The notes: a model not told the origin generated them from the letters alone. Positions 44,940-54,227 are shown, counted from the first letter of the stretch. The stretch: DNA of 64,000 nt from an uncultured Marvinbryantia sp. (GCA_937915375.1 CALDMO010000012.1:13461-77460), one strand, 5' to 3'. Made by a program: numbers and translations.

Positions 44940-45177
44940 AAAGATAAATAGACAGAATATTTCGAGATAAATAGATAAAATTTTGTGAATTTATGAGGAA
45001 CTGGAATGTGTAAAGCTAAGGGAGAGATTTTATAAAGAGGCGGAACAGAGTAATTTTTGGAATTCTTGTATATATTTACAAAAGATCAAGTCTATAAGAA
45101 CAGTATATTAAAAGTATGCAGTGCGACAGAGAAAATAAAAATATGTTGGGTAGCGCAAAGTCATTTAGAGGAAGGAA

Positions 45178-45227
45178 GAAAATCCCTCCCCGAAAAAGAC
45201 AGATGATGTTTTTGCCCGGGGAGGGAT
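45178..45227 (-). terminator. Terminator of the Hsp70/J-protein operon
   Basis: A perfect 11-base-pair GC-rich stem (45182-45192 with 45217-45227) is followed on the minus strand by TTTTCTT. It lies 21 bases after the zinc-ribbon gene's stop codon. Confidence 0.75.
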
Positions 45228-45247
45228 GTCTGAAACTTAATTATATT

Positions 45248-45652
45248 TTATACTGTCACATCAAAGTCTTTATGGCATTTCGGACAGTTTGTAGTATGTT
45301 TTCCTTTTACCTTTGGCAGACGGATCATTGTGCCGCAGTGCGGACATTTGCGGTAAACATGAGTTTTTCTGTCTGTCCAGCGGCGTTTCTGGATGCGCTG
45401 CCAACGCAGGAATGTGTCCTGGCGATCCAAATATCTGCGGTTCTCGTCCTGACGTTTGGTGAGGTTTTTGGACAGGCATCGGAACAGGAAAATGATAACC
45501 AGCAGCATTTCCAGCCAGTAAAAAAAGATATTCCGAGTGAAAATATTCAGTACCAACATAACCATATACAGGCCAAATGTGAACTGACCAAGCTCATCCA
45601 TACCATTTCTGCCATAGAAAAAACGTTCCACGGCATCTCTAAATTTATTCAT
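45248..45652 (-). CDS. Small membrane protein with C-terminal zinc ribbon
   Basis: This 134-residue protein has two adjacent membrane helices at about residues 24-58, a basic linker (RRYLDRQDTFLRWQRIQKRRW) and a C-terminal zinc ribbon with CPHCG and CPKCH pairs (residues about 104-127). Cytoplasmic location of the ribbon is likely. It is the last gene of a minus-strand cluster with an Hsp70, a DUF5685 protein and a J-domain protein. Small zinc-ribbon membrane proteins of this form accompany such clusters in Lachnospiraceae as far as I recall. Function unknown. Confidence 0.78.
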   Translation of the reverse strand: MNKFRDAVERFFYGRNGMDELGQFTFGLYMVMLVLNIFTRNIFFYWLEMLLVIIFLFRCLSKNLTKRQDENRRYLDRQDTFLRWQRIQKRRWTDRKTHVYRKCPHCGTMIRLPKVKGKHTTNCPKCHKDFDVTV

Positions 45653-45669
45653 GATAATTTCCTCCTTAT

Positions 45670-46533
45670 TCAGACACCCTTGCTGTCTTCAAAATCTTCA
45701 AAAAAACCATTGTAGCTTCCAGAAGAGTTATCATTGCTTCCGGAAGAACCGCCCTGATGATTGTCTGGGAATGTATAGTAGGTACGGTAACCGGTATAGG
45801 GATAGCCGTAGCCATAATTACGTGAACCACAGCAGCCTCCGCCGCCGCAGAACATACACAGGATGTTGCAGAGCAGATAGTAAAAACAAATGCTGTGGTG
45901 TCCGCCGAATGGGCTGCCATAGCTCTGGCTTTGTTCGGTGTACACGCGTCCGCCAGACTGCATTTGTGAGAGCATCTGCTGATACTGGGTATTGTTCGGT
46001 TCTTTCTGTACTGCAATTTTAATATGCTGCAGTGCGATCACCTGGTTGCCCAGATTATAATTTGCGATTGCGCTGTAGTAGTACCATTCTCCTGTTTTTT
46101 CGGAAATCGTGCTCAGTACGTGAAGCGCTTCTTCAAAACAGTTGTTGCGCAGATAATGTCGGACAGGATCGAAAACGGATTTTTCCTGCCGCTGTGACTG
46201 CTGCTGCCAACCGCCGAACCAGTCATTGTAGCTTCCATAGCCGTTGTTTCCGTTATTTGTATTTTGTCCGTAACTGCCGTAGGAACCGTATCCGTTTCCA
46301 CTGTAGCTGTTCTGGCCGGAACCATAAGAACTGCCGGCACTGCTGTAGGAAGCCTTGCCGTTTTTAATCTGGTCGTAGGCAGCATTGATTTCACTCATCT
46401 TTTTTGCGGCATTTTCGTTGCCGGGATTCAGATCCGGATGATATTTCTTTGCGAGTTTGCGGTATGCTTTTGTGACTTCCTCTTCTGAGGCGCCGTTTGG
46501 TACACCAAGCACCTCATAGGGATTTTGTATCAT
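45670..46533 (-). CDS. J-domain (DnaJ-like) co-chaperone with Gly/Tyr-rich linker and tetratricopeptide-like part
   Basis: This 287-residue protein has an N-terminal J domain (residues 4-68) with the HPD motif at 32-34. A Gly/Ser/Tyr/Asn-rich linker (about 70-115) follows, then a helical region with an EALHVLSTISEKTGEWYYYSA segment that looks like TPR repeats, and a Cys-rich hydrophobic stretch near 215-240. It lacks the zinc-finger domain of classical DnaJ. It overlaps the DUF5685 gene by four bases and is two genes after an Hsp70, its likely partner, whose ATPase it should stimulate. Confidence 0.88.
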   Translation of the reverse strand: MIQNPYEVLGVPNGASEEEVTKAYRKLAKKYHPDLNPGNENAAKKMSEINAAYDQIKNGKASYSSAGSSYGSGQNSYSGNGYGSYGSYGQNTNNGNNGYGSYNDWFGGWQQQSQRQEKSVFDPVRHYLRNNCFEEALHVLSTISEKTGEWYYYSAIANYNLGNQVIALQHIKIAVQKEPNNTQYQQMLSQMQSGGRVYTEQSQSYGSPFGGHHSICFYYLLCNILCMFCGGGGCCGSRNYGYGYPYTGYRTYYTFPDNHQGGSSGSNDNSSGSYNGFFEDFEDSKGV

Positions 46534-47345
46534 TGACTTTTTTCACCTCTTCTTTTAAAAAGTTCGTACTTCATCAGGATTCCTGAAAACAGGATATTTT
46601 CAATAATGGTACGGTCTTTTTTGATATTCAGTTCACGGTAGGATGCCACGACTTCCGACATCAGCATATGCAGGATATCGTCAAATTCACTTTGGCTGCA
46701 TTGTACCATTGGATTGTAGTTTTGCTTTTTGAGATCTTTTTTTAAGTCTATGCAGGCATCCAACACATAAATGTACTTGCCAAGAGCATAACCGAAATTT
46801 CGCAGTTTGTCACTAAGAGAATCGGTAAATGGGACAAATATTTCGCCCATCAGTTCACCGAAGCATTTTGCCGGTACATCCGGAATTAATATATTATTTT
46901 TTTCAATCTGAGAAAGCTCATCCAGTTTTTCGCGGATTACGCGGCTCTGACGGGGATTTTTCTTTGCGGCTTTTCTGCATTCTTTTTCCAGAAGTTTTGC
47001 CTCTCCGAGAGATAACACACTTTTATCGTCGTTCCAATCATCAATTAGATTGTAGTATGACAGCATAATGTTCATGTCGGAGGAATAGTCAAGAATTTCA
47101 CTTTTTACATATTCCTGTTTTTTGATGGGATGCAGAAGGCATTTATTCAGATCCATCGTTTCCGGAGCGTCGTAGACAGCCGTTAGAAACAGCGCTAAAA
47201 ACGTCATATCATAATTGAGTGTCATTTTGCTGATTGTTCCGTGCTGTTTGCCGAGTGCCCGGCAGAGGCCGCAGTAGTATGCCTGATAACGGTAGCGATC
47301 CTGCGGGGAAAGCTTTTCCAGGTTTGCCAGAATATAACCAAACAT
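46530..47345 (-). CDS. DUF5685 family protein
   Basis: This 271-residue, mostly helical protein begins with the family pattern MFGYILANLEKLSPQDRYRY, followed by AYYCGLCRALG (a CxxC pair at about residues 29-32) and an acidic NYDMTFLALFLTAVYD segment. No membrane helix or signal is evident. The family is known from Clostridia without an assigned role. It is placed between an Hsp70 gene (23 bases upstream) and a J-domain gene (four-base overlap), implying a role as adaptor or client in the same chaperone system. That is inference. Confidence 0.82.
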   Translation of the reverse strand: MFGYILANLEKLSPQDRYRYQAYYCGLCRALGKQHGTISKMTLNYDMTFLALFLTAVYDAPETMDLNKCLLHPIKKQEYVKSEILDYSSDMNIMLSYYNLIDDWNDDKSVLSLGEAKLLEKECRKAAKKNPRQSRVIREKLDELSQIEKNNILIPDVPAKCFGELMGEIFVPFTDSLSDKLRNFGYALGKYIYVLDACIDLKKDLKKQNYNPMVQCSQSEFDDILHMLMSEVVASYRELNIKKDRTIIENILFSGILMKYELFKRRGEKSQ

Positions 47346-47368
47346 AGTTGGGTCTCCTTACATTTTCC

Positions 47369-48967
47369 TTATGATTCGTCATGGAAACTGCCGTCCATGA
47401 AATCGTCGCCGCTGTCTGCTGACTTTTCACGGCGGCGTCTGCTTTCTTTTGCATCCGCTTCTTCTTTGCGTCTGCGATCTTCTTCTTCGTACATTTTTGC
47501 TTCGTACATTGCGCGGTTAATCTCCTCCTGGCTTAAGTTTGAGGAGGCAGTGATCGTGATATCCTGGCTCTTTCCGGTGCCGAGGTCTTTTGCTGTTACA
47601 TGTACGATGCCGTTCGTATCTATTTCAAAGGTAACTTCGATCTGCGGCACGCCGCGCATAGCGCGTTTGATGCCGCGCAGATGAAATTCGCCCAACAGCT
47701 TATTGCCGCGGGTCATCTGGCGTTCGCCTTGGAACACTTTGATATCGACGGTTGTCTGAAAATTACCTGCGGTTGTGTAAATTTCGCTTTTGCGTGTCGG
47801 AATTGTTGTGTTGCGGTCGATGATTTTGGAAAATACACCTCCTACGGTTTCGATGCCGAGGGAAAGGGGCGTAACATCCAGAAGCAGCAGACCGGTTACC
47901 GCGCCGGAAAGTACGCCTCCCTGCAGGGAGGCGCCCATTGCTACGCATTCATCCGGATTGATACCCTTAAACGGTTCTTTTCCCATAAACTGGCGAATTG
48001 CTGTTTGCACAGCTGGGATACGACTGGAACCGCCGACCATCAGTACTTTGGAAATATCAGCTGGAGTGAGTCCGGCATCAGAGAGTGCCTGACGTACCGG
48101 ATCCATTGTCTGCATGACAAGATGGGAAGTCAGCGAATCAAAAAGCGCTCGGGTGACAGAGGTCTCATAATTGACCGGACCGTTTTTTGTCTGCGCCAGA
48201 AACGGTAAGTTGACGGTGGTTTCGGTCATAGAGCTCAATTCAATCTTCGCTTTTTCAGCGGCTTCTGTCAGACGCGAAAGGATAGAAATATCCCTGCGCG
48301 CATCTATTTTATACTGTTTTTTTAGTTCACCTGTAAAATATTCCACAAGCGCCGCGTCGAAATCATCACCGCCAAGCTGATTGTTTCCGGCTGTGGCAAG
48401 TACTTCGATTACGCCGCTGTTAATATCCAGTACAGACACGTCAAACGTGCCGCCTCCAAGGTCATAGACCATAATTTTCTGCGGTTCTTCTTTATTAATG
48501 CCGTAAGCGAGCGCTGCCGCGGTCGGTTCGTTGATGATGCGCTGTACGTTCAGCCCGGCGATTGTTCCGGCATCTTTGGTGGCTTGACGCTGTGCGTCGG
48601 TAAAATAAGCGGGCACAGTAATGACGGCTTCTGTGACTTCTTCACCCAAAAAATCAGAAGCGTCATTTTTTAATTTCTGCAGGATCATAGCGGAAATTTC
48701 CTGCGGTGTGTAGAACTTTCCATCTACTTTTACACGGTAATCCGAACCCATATGCCGTTTGATCGAGCTGATCGTACGGTCTGGATTGACAACGGCCTGC
48801 CGTTTGGCGGCCTGTCCGATCAGACGATCGCCGTTTTTGGAAAAAGCTACGACAGAAGGGGTGGTTCTGCCGCCGCTTTCATTCGGGATAATTACACTTT
48901 CTCCGCCTTCCATGACGGCAACGCAGGAATTGGTGGTTCCTAAATCTATTCCGATTAATTTAGACAT
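47369..48967 (-). CDS. Hsp70-family molecular chaperone, short-lid form
   Basis: This 532-residue DnaK-like protein has a complete ATPase domain: phosphate-1 IDLGTTNS near the N-terminus, the phosphate-2 motif VYDLGGGTFDVSVLD and the adenosine motif VGGSSRIPAVQ. The linker (LLLDVTPLSLGIE) and beta-sandwich peptide-binding domain are complete. The helical lid is reduced to about 50 highly charged residues (DRRRKEEADAKESRRRREK) and lacks the EEVD-like tail, against about 610-640 residues in DnaK. It heads an operon with DUF5685, a J-protein and a zinc-ribbon protein and is not next to grpE or dnaJ, so it is a second, specialised Hsp70 rather than the main DnaK. Confidence 0.9.
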   Translation of the reverse strand: MSKLIGIDLGTTNSCVAVMEGGESVIIPNESGGRTTPSVVAFSKNGDRLIGQAAKRQAVVNPDRTISSIKRHMGSDYRVKVDGKFYTPQEISAMILQKLKNDASDFLGEEVTEAVITVPAYFTDAQRQATKDAGTIAGLNVQRIINEPTAAALAYGINKEEPQKIMVYDLGGGTFDVSVLDINSGVIEVLATAGNNQLGGDDFDAALVEYFTGELKKQYKIDARRDISILSRLTEAAEKAKIELSSMTETTVNLPFLAQTKNGPVNYETSVTRALFDSLTSHLVMQTMDPVRQALSDAGLTPADISKVLMVGGSSRIPAVQTAIRQFMGKEPFKGINPDECVAMGASLQGGVLSGAVTGLLLLDVTPLSLGIETVGGVFSKIIDRNTTIPTRKSEIYTTAGNFQTTVDIKVFQGERQMTRGNKLLGEFHLRGIKRAMRGVPQIEVTFEIDTNGIVHVTAKDLGTGKSQDITITASSNLSQEEINRAMYEAKMYEEEDRRRKEEADAKESRRRREKSADSGDDFMDGSFHDES

Positions 48968-48993
48968 TACAGTACTCCTTTATCATATCATAC

Positions 48994-49028
48994 CATACAG
49001 TTTAAGCCCTGTATGATAGAAATGTCAA
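48994..49028 (-). promoter_or_regulatory. Promoter of the Hsp70 operon with an overlapping operator-like palindrome
   Basis: On the minus strand TTGACA (49028-49023) and TAAACT (49004-48999) are separated by 18 bases. The -10 lies inside an inverted repeat, CATACAG at 48994-49000 and CTGTATG at 49009-49015. This is not the CIRCE sequence bound by HrcA, so another regulator may control the operon. Confidence 0.5.
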
Positions 49029-49161
49029 TTTTGCGTGTCTAAATCTGTATAAAGAAATTGGAAAAAAAGTATAAATTTTTTATGAAAGTAAGAACAAGAC
49101 AGCCGATAAAGAGGGAAGAAGTTCTTTTACGGACTGCCTTGTAGTAGAATATGCAGATAAA

Positions 49162-50064
49162 TTATTCTTTTTTCTTTGAATCGTGTTCCTCTTTTAGCAG
49201 TTGCTTCAATTCTGCGAACACTTCTTTGTGGTGTGCGGAAACTGCACTTGGATTTCGCCGCAGAATACTGGATACTTTCTTGTAATCACGGTTTCGGCGC
49301 GAGGAGAGATCGAGTTCCAGATTTCCAAGTTGTTTTTGAAGATTCTGCAGGTCTTCCAAAATTGTCTGCAGATGATTTTGTTCTGCGGGATGAGAGGACT
49401 GCTTCAGCTGCTGTCTGATTTCTTCTGCAATGGAAGCTGCTTTTTCATGCATCATTAAATGACGCTGTGAGATGCGCAGCTTCGCGTTTTCAATACGCGT
49501 TTCAATGCGGGAGAGCGTGCGGCTGCTTTCCGACAGTTTTGTCAGCAGTTCTTTTACATCCAGAGCCATACGTACAGAAAGCGCCGTATCAACGGCAAAT
49601 GCGCAGATACATACAAGGCTCAGAGGATCTGCGATGAAAGAAGGAATTTTTAAAATCATCTTTTCAATCGGCGGATGAATGACTTTTACCAACAATACGG
49701 AAAAGACGCCCCATCCGAGCGAACATGCCAGACAGATATGACCGTTCAGATTGAATCGCATATTACTGTAGTCCCAGTAGCGCATATGGAAGAGACGTTC
49801 CATAAGAGCGCCGGTAAAATATTCCAGAATCGTAGCGCCGGTCATCCCAATCAGATAAATAAGGATCAGATTTTCCTGGACGGGAAGCGTCAGCCAGAGA
49901 ATGATGACAGCGCCGAAACCATAAATCGGCAGAAACGGTCCATGCAGAAAACCACGGTTTACCCAACGCTTTTTTTGAAAGGATACGAAACAGCTTTCCC
50001 ATATCCATCCGCAAAAGCAGTAGAAAAAGAAAAATAAAAGCCATTCGGACTGTGTGTAAAACAT
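49162..50064 (-). CDS. CmpB-like 'putative ABC transporter permease' membrane protein
   Basis: This 300-residue protein has an N-terminal membrane part of five to six helices (FFYCFCGWIWESCFVSFQ, RGFLHGPFLPIYGFGAVIIL, GATILEYFTGALMERLF, WDYSNMRFNLNGHICLACSLGWG). These are hallmarks of the ABC_trans_CmpB family. A C-terminal cytoplasmic coiled coil follows (about residues 180-300). No ABC ATPase is adjacent, and the transporter name of the family has little support. I start at the ATG at 50064, preceded by AGGAGG. An in-frame start 54 bases upstream lacks a ribosome site. It follows the GH42 gene on the same strand. Confidence 0.82.
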   Translation of the reverse strand: MFYTQSEWLLFFFFYCFCGWIWESCFVSFQKKRWVNRGFLHGPFLPIYGFGAVIILWLTLPVQENLILIYLIGMTGATILEYFTGALMERLFHMRYWDYSNMRFNLNGHICLACSLGWGVFSVLLVKVIHPPIEKMILKIPSFIADPLSLVCICAFAVDTALSVRMALDVKELLTKLSESSRTLSRIETRIENAKLRISQRHLMMHEKAASIAEEIRQQLKQSSHPAEQNHLQTILEDLQNLQKQLGNLELDLSSRRNRDYKKVSSILRRNPSAVSAHHKEVFAELKQLLKEEHDSKKKE

Positions 50065-50142
50065 AAGAGACCTCCTGATTTTGAATTGCAGCAATTGAAT
50101 AGTTAGTTCATAAATCATAGGTCAGAAAATGGGAGTTGTCAA

Positions 50143-52146
50143 TTAATTTTCTATAATCTTTACATCCCATTTCTCAAGCGTAAGTTCAGAACCTTTGGCA
50201 AGTGTATTTCCGCTGAAAAGTTCCGTACCGTCTTCCGACAGAGGGAATCTCTGCACATCTTCGGAAAAATTCATGTAATAAGTAATTTCTTTGCCGAGTT
50301 GGTTGGTTCCTTTGCGTATAATGAGCGGGAACTGTGCCTGCGGAAGCGGAATGTTCCAGTCAGCAAACAGTTTTTGCAGCAATATTTCCAGAGCACTTTG
50401 CTCAAATCGACAGGCCAGATAGACAGCTTCCCCGTCTCCAAATTGATTTTTGGTGACAGCCGCAATGCCGCCCCAGGCTGGGTGCTCATAGGTACAGAGA
50501 ACCTCTCCGGTTACCTGCTCCGGCAATTCCATCCAATCATATACTGCCGGATGTTCCGGAAAATCTGCCAGTTTGGAAGCAAGCGTAACATTTGTCGGCT
50601 TCGTAAAACGATCGTAGGTAAGACCGAAACAGTCTGTCAGATGATGCGGCTGTGCGTCGGCATATACTTTCAGATATTCATCTGAAAAGAAACTTCGGAA
50701 GGAAGCAATTAAGTGGCCGCCGTTTTTGGTATAGGCTTTTAACGCAGAGATCAGATCTTCATCAGCGCTGTAAAGTGTTGGCAGAAGAATTGCATCATAC
50801 GGCGCAAAATCGCGTTCGCTGTCGTTTATAATGTCATATTCGGCATTGATATGGTAGCAGGCATCTGCCATCCAGCGGAAATAATCTCCATAAGAGTGTT
50901 CCGGCGCTGTACCAAGCATGGCAGTTGGGAACCATTTTGTGCCTGTTAGAGAGCGATTGCTAATCATAATGGCAATGCGGTTTTTCTTCTTTAGATGGAC
51001 AAGATGTTCTGAAAGACGGGCAAAATCTCTACCGATGGTCTGTGCTTCACGGTAAATGGCTCCTGCGGAAAAATCATGGCTTAACAAGCCTTTCCAATAA
51101 GTCTCGAAAGAATTGTGAATGCTGTGCCAGTGCCAGTAGCTGACGCCATCGGCTCCTGCGGCAGTGTGGGCAAAGGCCTGTAGACGGAGCTGGTTCGGGT
51201 AGGGCAGCCAGCCGAAATTTCCCTGTGCTTCTGTTTCCAGAATCAGATAGTTGGATTTTTTCAGCCCATAGGTGATAGCGCCGCCGAAAGCGATTTCTGC
51301 GCCGGTCAGATCGTGTTCGCTTGGATGATAAATGTCACTTCCGGCGATTGTCAGTGCCTCTGCCGCGTCAAAATGATTGACATCCGGCTGCGGACCGTAG
51401 GAATGGCTGCGCCATTCAAAATCAAAATTATGCGTGATAAATTGGTCTGGCTGCCGGTATTCATCAATGATCCGGCGCTGCCAAAGAAGAAATTCTGTGA
51501 CAAGATGACGTTGGAAAGCGGAAAATTCCGCACCGAAGCTGCCATTAATGGTACCGCGCACATCGGGAAGATCCTCCCAGTCAGCGATACTGTTGGACCA
51601 GTAGGCGAAGCCGAAACGGTCGTTTAGATTTTCTACTGTACCGAAGCGGTCTTTCAGCCATTCTTTAAACTGTTTCTGCACGCGCGGGGCGCAGGTATCA
51701 TAGTGTTTTGTTTCATTATCAAGCTGAAATCCAATTATACAATTATAGGGCTGTACCTCTTCCATCAGTTTGCGAATGATACGTTCTGCATGGAAAAGAT
51801 AGCCTGGATGTGTGATGTCAAAATTTTGACGCGCGCCGTAACGATTTTTTCTCTGGTGTGTTTCGCATAGAATATCCGGATATTTTTTGTCAAGCCAGGA
51901 TGGGATTGCGTAGGTTGGTGTGCCGATAATTACATTCAGACCAAATTCTTCCGCTGCTTTGAGAACGCGGTGCAGACAAGTAAAGTCAAATTCACCGTCT
52001 TTTGGCTCCCAGGTACTCCAGGTGGATTCCGCAATCCGGATAGTATTAATGCCGGCATCAAGCATCATGCGAAAGTCTGTTTCCATCCGATCATAGGGCA
52101 AGTATTCGTAGTAATAAGCAACGCCGTAAATTAATTTTTTGTTCAT
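50143..52146 (-). CDS. Beta-galactosidase, glycoside hydrolase family 42
   Basis: This 667-residue enzyme has a GH42 TIM barrel (about residues 1-370) with the acid/base Glu145 in GFQLDNETKHYD and the nucleophile at Glu304 or Glu306 in LILETEAQGNFGW. A trimerisation domain (about 380-590) and a small C-terminal beta domain follow. No signal peptide is present, so it acts on imported oligosaccharides. GH42 enzymes in gut bacteria cleave beta-galactosides from galactan or arabinogalactan. It is divergent from the esterase-GH3-GH51 operon, which suits a plant-polysaccharide locus. Confidence 0.93.
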   Translation of the reverse strand: MNKKLIYGVAYYYEYLPYDRMETDFRMMLDAGINTIRIAESTWSTWEPKDGEFDFTCLHRVLKAAEEFGLNVIIGTPTYAIPSWLDKKYPDILCETHQRKNRYGARQNFDITHPGYLFHAERIIRKLMEEVQPYNCIIGFQLDNETKHYDTCAPRVQKQFKEWLKDRFGTVENLNDRFGFAYWSNSIADWEDLPDVRGTINGSFGAEFSAFQRHLVTEFLLWQRRIIDEYRQPDQFITHNFDFEWRSHSYGPQPDVNHFDAAEALTIAGSDIYHPSEHDLTGAEIAFGGAITYGLKKSNYLILETEAQGNFGWLPYPNQLRLQAFAHTAAGADGVSYWHWHSIHNSFETYWKGLLSHDFSAGAIYREAQTIGRDFARLSEHLVHLKKKNRIAIMISNRSLTGTKWFPTAMLGTAPEHSYGDYFRWMADACYHINAEYDIINDSERDFAPYDAILLPTLYSADEDLISALKAYTKNGGHLIASFRSFFSDEYLKVYADAQPHHLTDCFGLTYDRFTKPTNVTLASKLADFPEHPAVYDWMELPEQVTGEVLCTYEHPAWGGIAAVTKNQFGDGEAVYLACRFEQSALEILLQKLFADWNIPLPQAQFPLIIRKGTNQLGKEITYYMNFSEDVQRFPLSEDGTELFSGNTLAKGSELTLEKWDVKIIEN

Positions 52147-52317
52147 AAATGACTCCTGTTCCGGCGGCAGTTTTTCGGAGGCTGCCGCGCATATGTTTTA
52201 TGCCGTTTGGCACTGATATTTTAAGCAAATAATAGCATCCCAAAAGAGAAAACTGCAAGTCAAAAATTGTGAACAGAAATCCACAAAAATTTTACAAATA
52301 TGAACAGGAAATTACAT

Positions 52318-52348
52318 TGCAGATTTTACCAAAATAGTTTATTATAAT
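52318..52348 (+). promoter_or_regulatory. Candidate promoter of the SGNH-GH3-GH51 operon
   Basis: TATAAT at 52343-52348 has TTGCAG at 52318-52323 as a weak -35 with a 19-base spacer. It lies 47 bases before the SGNH start codon in the divergent gap with GH42. Nothing else is evident in that gap. Confidence 0.4.
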
Positions 52349-52395
52349 GATAAGATGAGCTGATAATGTGAATGGATGGTAAATGGGGAGATTGT

Positions 52396-54213
52396 ATGAC
52401 AAAAAGAATTCAGAAAAAAATTCTACTACTATTAATCGCGTTGTTCGGGATGATGGGAATCTTTTCTTCGTTTGAACCGCAGGTACAGGCAGCAGGCAGT
52501 TTTGACGCGTTTGAGAAAATGCCTTCCACTCTGGCAAGACCAAAGAGGAACAGTCCGCGTATTCTTTTTGTGGGGAACAGCTTGACGTTTACGAATGATC
52601 TGCCGCAAATGGTAGAACAGCTTTGCAGAAAGAGCGGTATTAACGCACGGGTGGAGCAGGTTACGAAAGGCGCGCATACGTTGAACAGGTTTGCGTTCGC
52701 TGCGTCAGGACGACCGATCGATAAGCAGATGCGTCAGCAGCTGATGTCTCAGCTGAAAAAGAAAAAATGGGATTATGTTGTCCTGCAGGGACAGCGTCAT
52801 GAGGCAGTTACAGACGTTTCGGATATGCGGAAAGCGGTTGCGGCGTTGGAACCGCTGATTAAAAAAGCCGGTGCACAAATGGTATTGTATGAAACTTGGG
52901 CGCCGGAAAAAGGTCATTTTGATTACAACGGTTCCAGCAAGATTGCTGCGAATCCGAATGAGTATCAGTCAAAGATTGCCAGCACCTATTACAGTCTGGC
53001 AGAAAAGCATAAATGCGCACTTTCGCCGGCGGGAATTGCATTCGCACGCGCGCAGGTGATTTATCCGGATATAGAACTTTTTAATTCGGATAAACTGCAT
53101 CCGAGTGCGGCGGGAACGTATCTTTCTGCCTGTACGATGTACGCGACGCTGTTTGGAAAAAGCCCGGAGGGGATTTCTTACTATCCGCCGATTTCGGGGA
53201 AAAATGCAAAGGAGCGCGCGCAGATTGGTAAAAAGCTGCAGGCATTGGCGGCGGATGTTACCGTGCGCGGCGGTTCTTCAAACAATGCGTCTCTGAAGTT
53301 TTCCAGCGCGCATATGACGGTTAAGACAAATGCGAGCAAAACGCTTGATTATAAAATTTCACCAAAGGTGAAAGGAGCGCGCGTTACTTATTGGAAATCC
53401 GACAATCCTAAAATAGCCGGAGTAGATGAAAATGGTAAAGTAACCGGTTACGCGGTGGGAAGCGCGAATATTACAGCGATTCTCAATAATGGAAAAAGGG
53501 CTGTCTGTAAAGTGGCGGTTGTACAGGGAAATATTAAGCTGGGTGTCGGAGAAAAATATAAGCTGCAGTTTGATAAAACGTATAAGTGGAGCAGCAGTAA
53601 TTCTAAGATTGCAATTGTGAAGGACAATACGATTATTGCCAGAAAAAGCGGTACGGCAACGCTTACAGGAAAAAATTCCGGCGGCACAGTGAAGATGACG
53701 GTAACCGTAAAGAGTGCGCCGGGTTCTATAAAAATAAATAAAGAAAAGACGGTTGCAGTCGGAAAAACGGCAAAGCTTTCTGTCAGTCTCGGTTCTGGGA
53801 TGTCAGTAAACGGCGTGAAGTTTACTTCCAGCAATCCGAAGATTGTGACGGTGGATGCAAACGGTGTTCTTACCGGAAAACGCGCCGGAAAGGCAAAGAT
53901 TACAGCCAAAACCTATAACGGCAAGCATGCTTCCTGCATTGTGAGGGTTATCCATCCGGCAAAAAATATTGAACTTGCAGACGGCGGAACTGTAATCAGA
54001 TTGCAGAAGGGCAGAACAAAACAGGTGAAACTTCGGTTTTATCCATCCAATACTACTATTAAAAAGGTAGAGTGGAAAGTAAGCAATAAAAAGCTTTTGT
54101 CTGTCACACAAAAAGGAAAAATCAAGGGACTTAAAAAGGGTGTAGTAATGCTTACGGCAAAGACGACAGACGGATCTAATCTTCGTCTTAAAATAAAAGT
54201 AATTATAAAATAG
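52396..54213 (+). CDS. Secreted SGNH-hydrolase with C-terminal Ig-like (BIG2) repeats
   Basis: This 605-residue exported protein has a signal peptide over residues 1-33 (cleavage near VQAAG) and an SGNH/GDSL-type domain (about 55-295) with the block-I Ser62 in FVGNSLTF and catalytic Asp232 and His235 in DKLHPSAAG. About four bacterial Ig-like modules follow, each with a KISPKVKG-, NPKIAGVDENGKVTG- or GTATLTGK-like pattern. Such enzymes act as carbohydrate or wall esterases. I start at the ATG at 52396 after GGGGAGA. It heads an operon with GH3, GH51 and a DUF6171 protein, so deacetylation of plant glycans outside the cell is likely but unproven. Confidence 0.85.
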   Translation: MTKRIQKKILLLLIALFGMMGIFSSFEPQVQAAGSFDAFEKMPSTLARPKRNSPRILFVGNSLTFTNDLPQMVEQLCRKSGINARVEQVTKGAHTLNRFAFAASGRPIDKQMRQQLMSQLKKKKWDYVVLQGQRHEAVTDVSDMRKAVAALEPLIKKAGAQMVLYETWAPEKGHFDYNGSSKIAANPNEYQSKIASTYYSLAEKHKCALSPAGIAFARAQVIYPDIELFNSDKLHPSAAGTYLSACTMYATLFGKSPEGISYYPPISGKNAKERAQIGKKLQALAADVTVRGGSSNNASLKFSSAHMTVKTNASKTLDYKISPKVKGARVTYWKSDNPKIAGVDENGKVTGYAVGSANITAILNNGKRAVCKVAVVQGNIKLGVGEKYKLQFDKTYKWSSSNSKIAIVKDNTIIARKSGTATLTGKNSGGTVKMTVTVKSAPGSIKINKEKTVAVGKTAKLSVSLGSGMSVNGVKFTSSNPKIVTVDANGVLTGKRAGKAKITAKTYNGKHASCIVRVIHPAKNIELADGGTVIRLQKGRTKQVKLRFYPSNTTIKKVEWKVSNKKLLSVTQKGKIKGLKKGVVMLTAKTTDGSNLRLKIKVIIK

Positions 54214-54227
54214 CGGGGGTAACAGTG

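Noticed and set aside
45116..45715. A 199-codon plus-strand open frame after the orphan promoter
   Set aside because: Most of it is antisense to the zinc-ribbon membrane protein gene, it lacks a good ribosome site and its translation shows no protein-like pattern; an antisense RNA is more plausible.
49094..49141. Hairpin after the CmpB-like gene as a minus-strand terminator
   Set aside because: About nine pairs with two G-T pairs can form around a large loop, but no proper T tract follows, so I do not list it as a feature.
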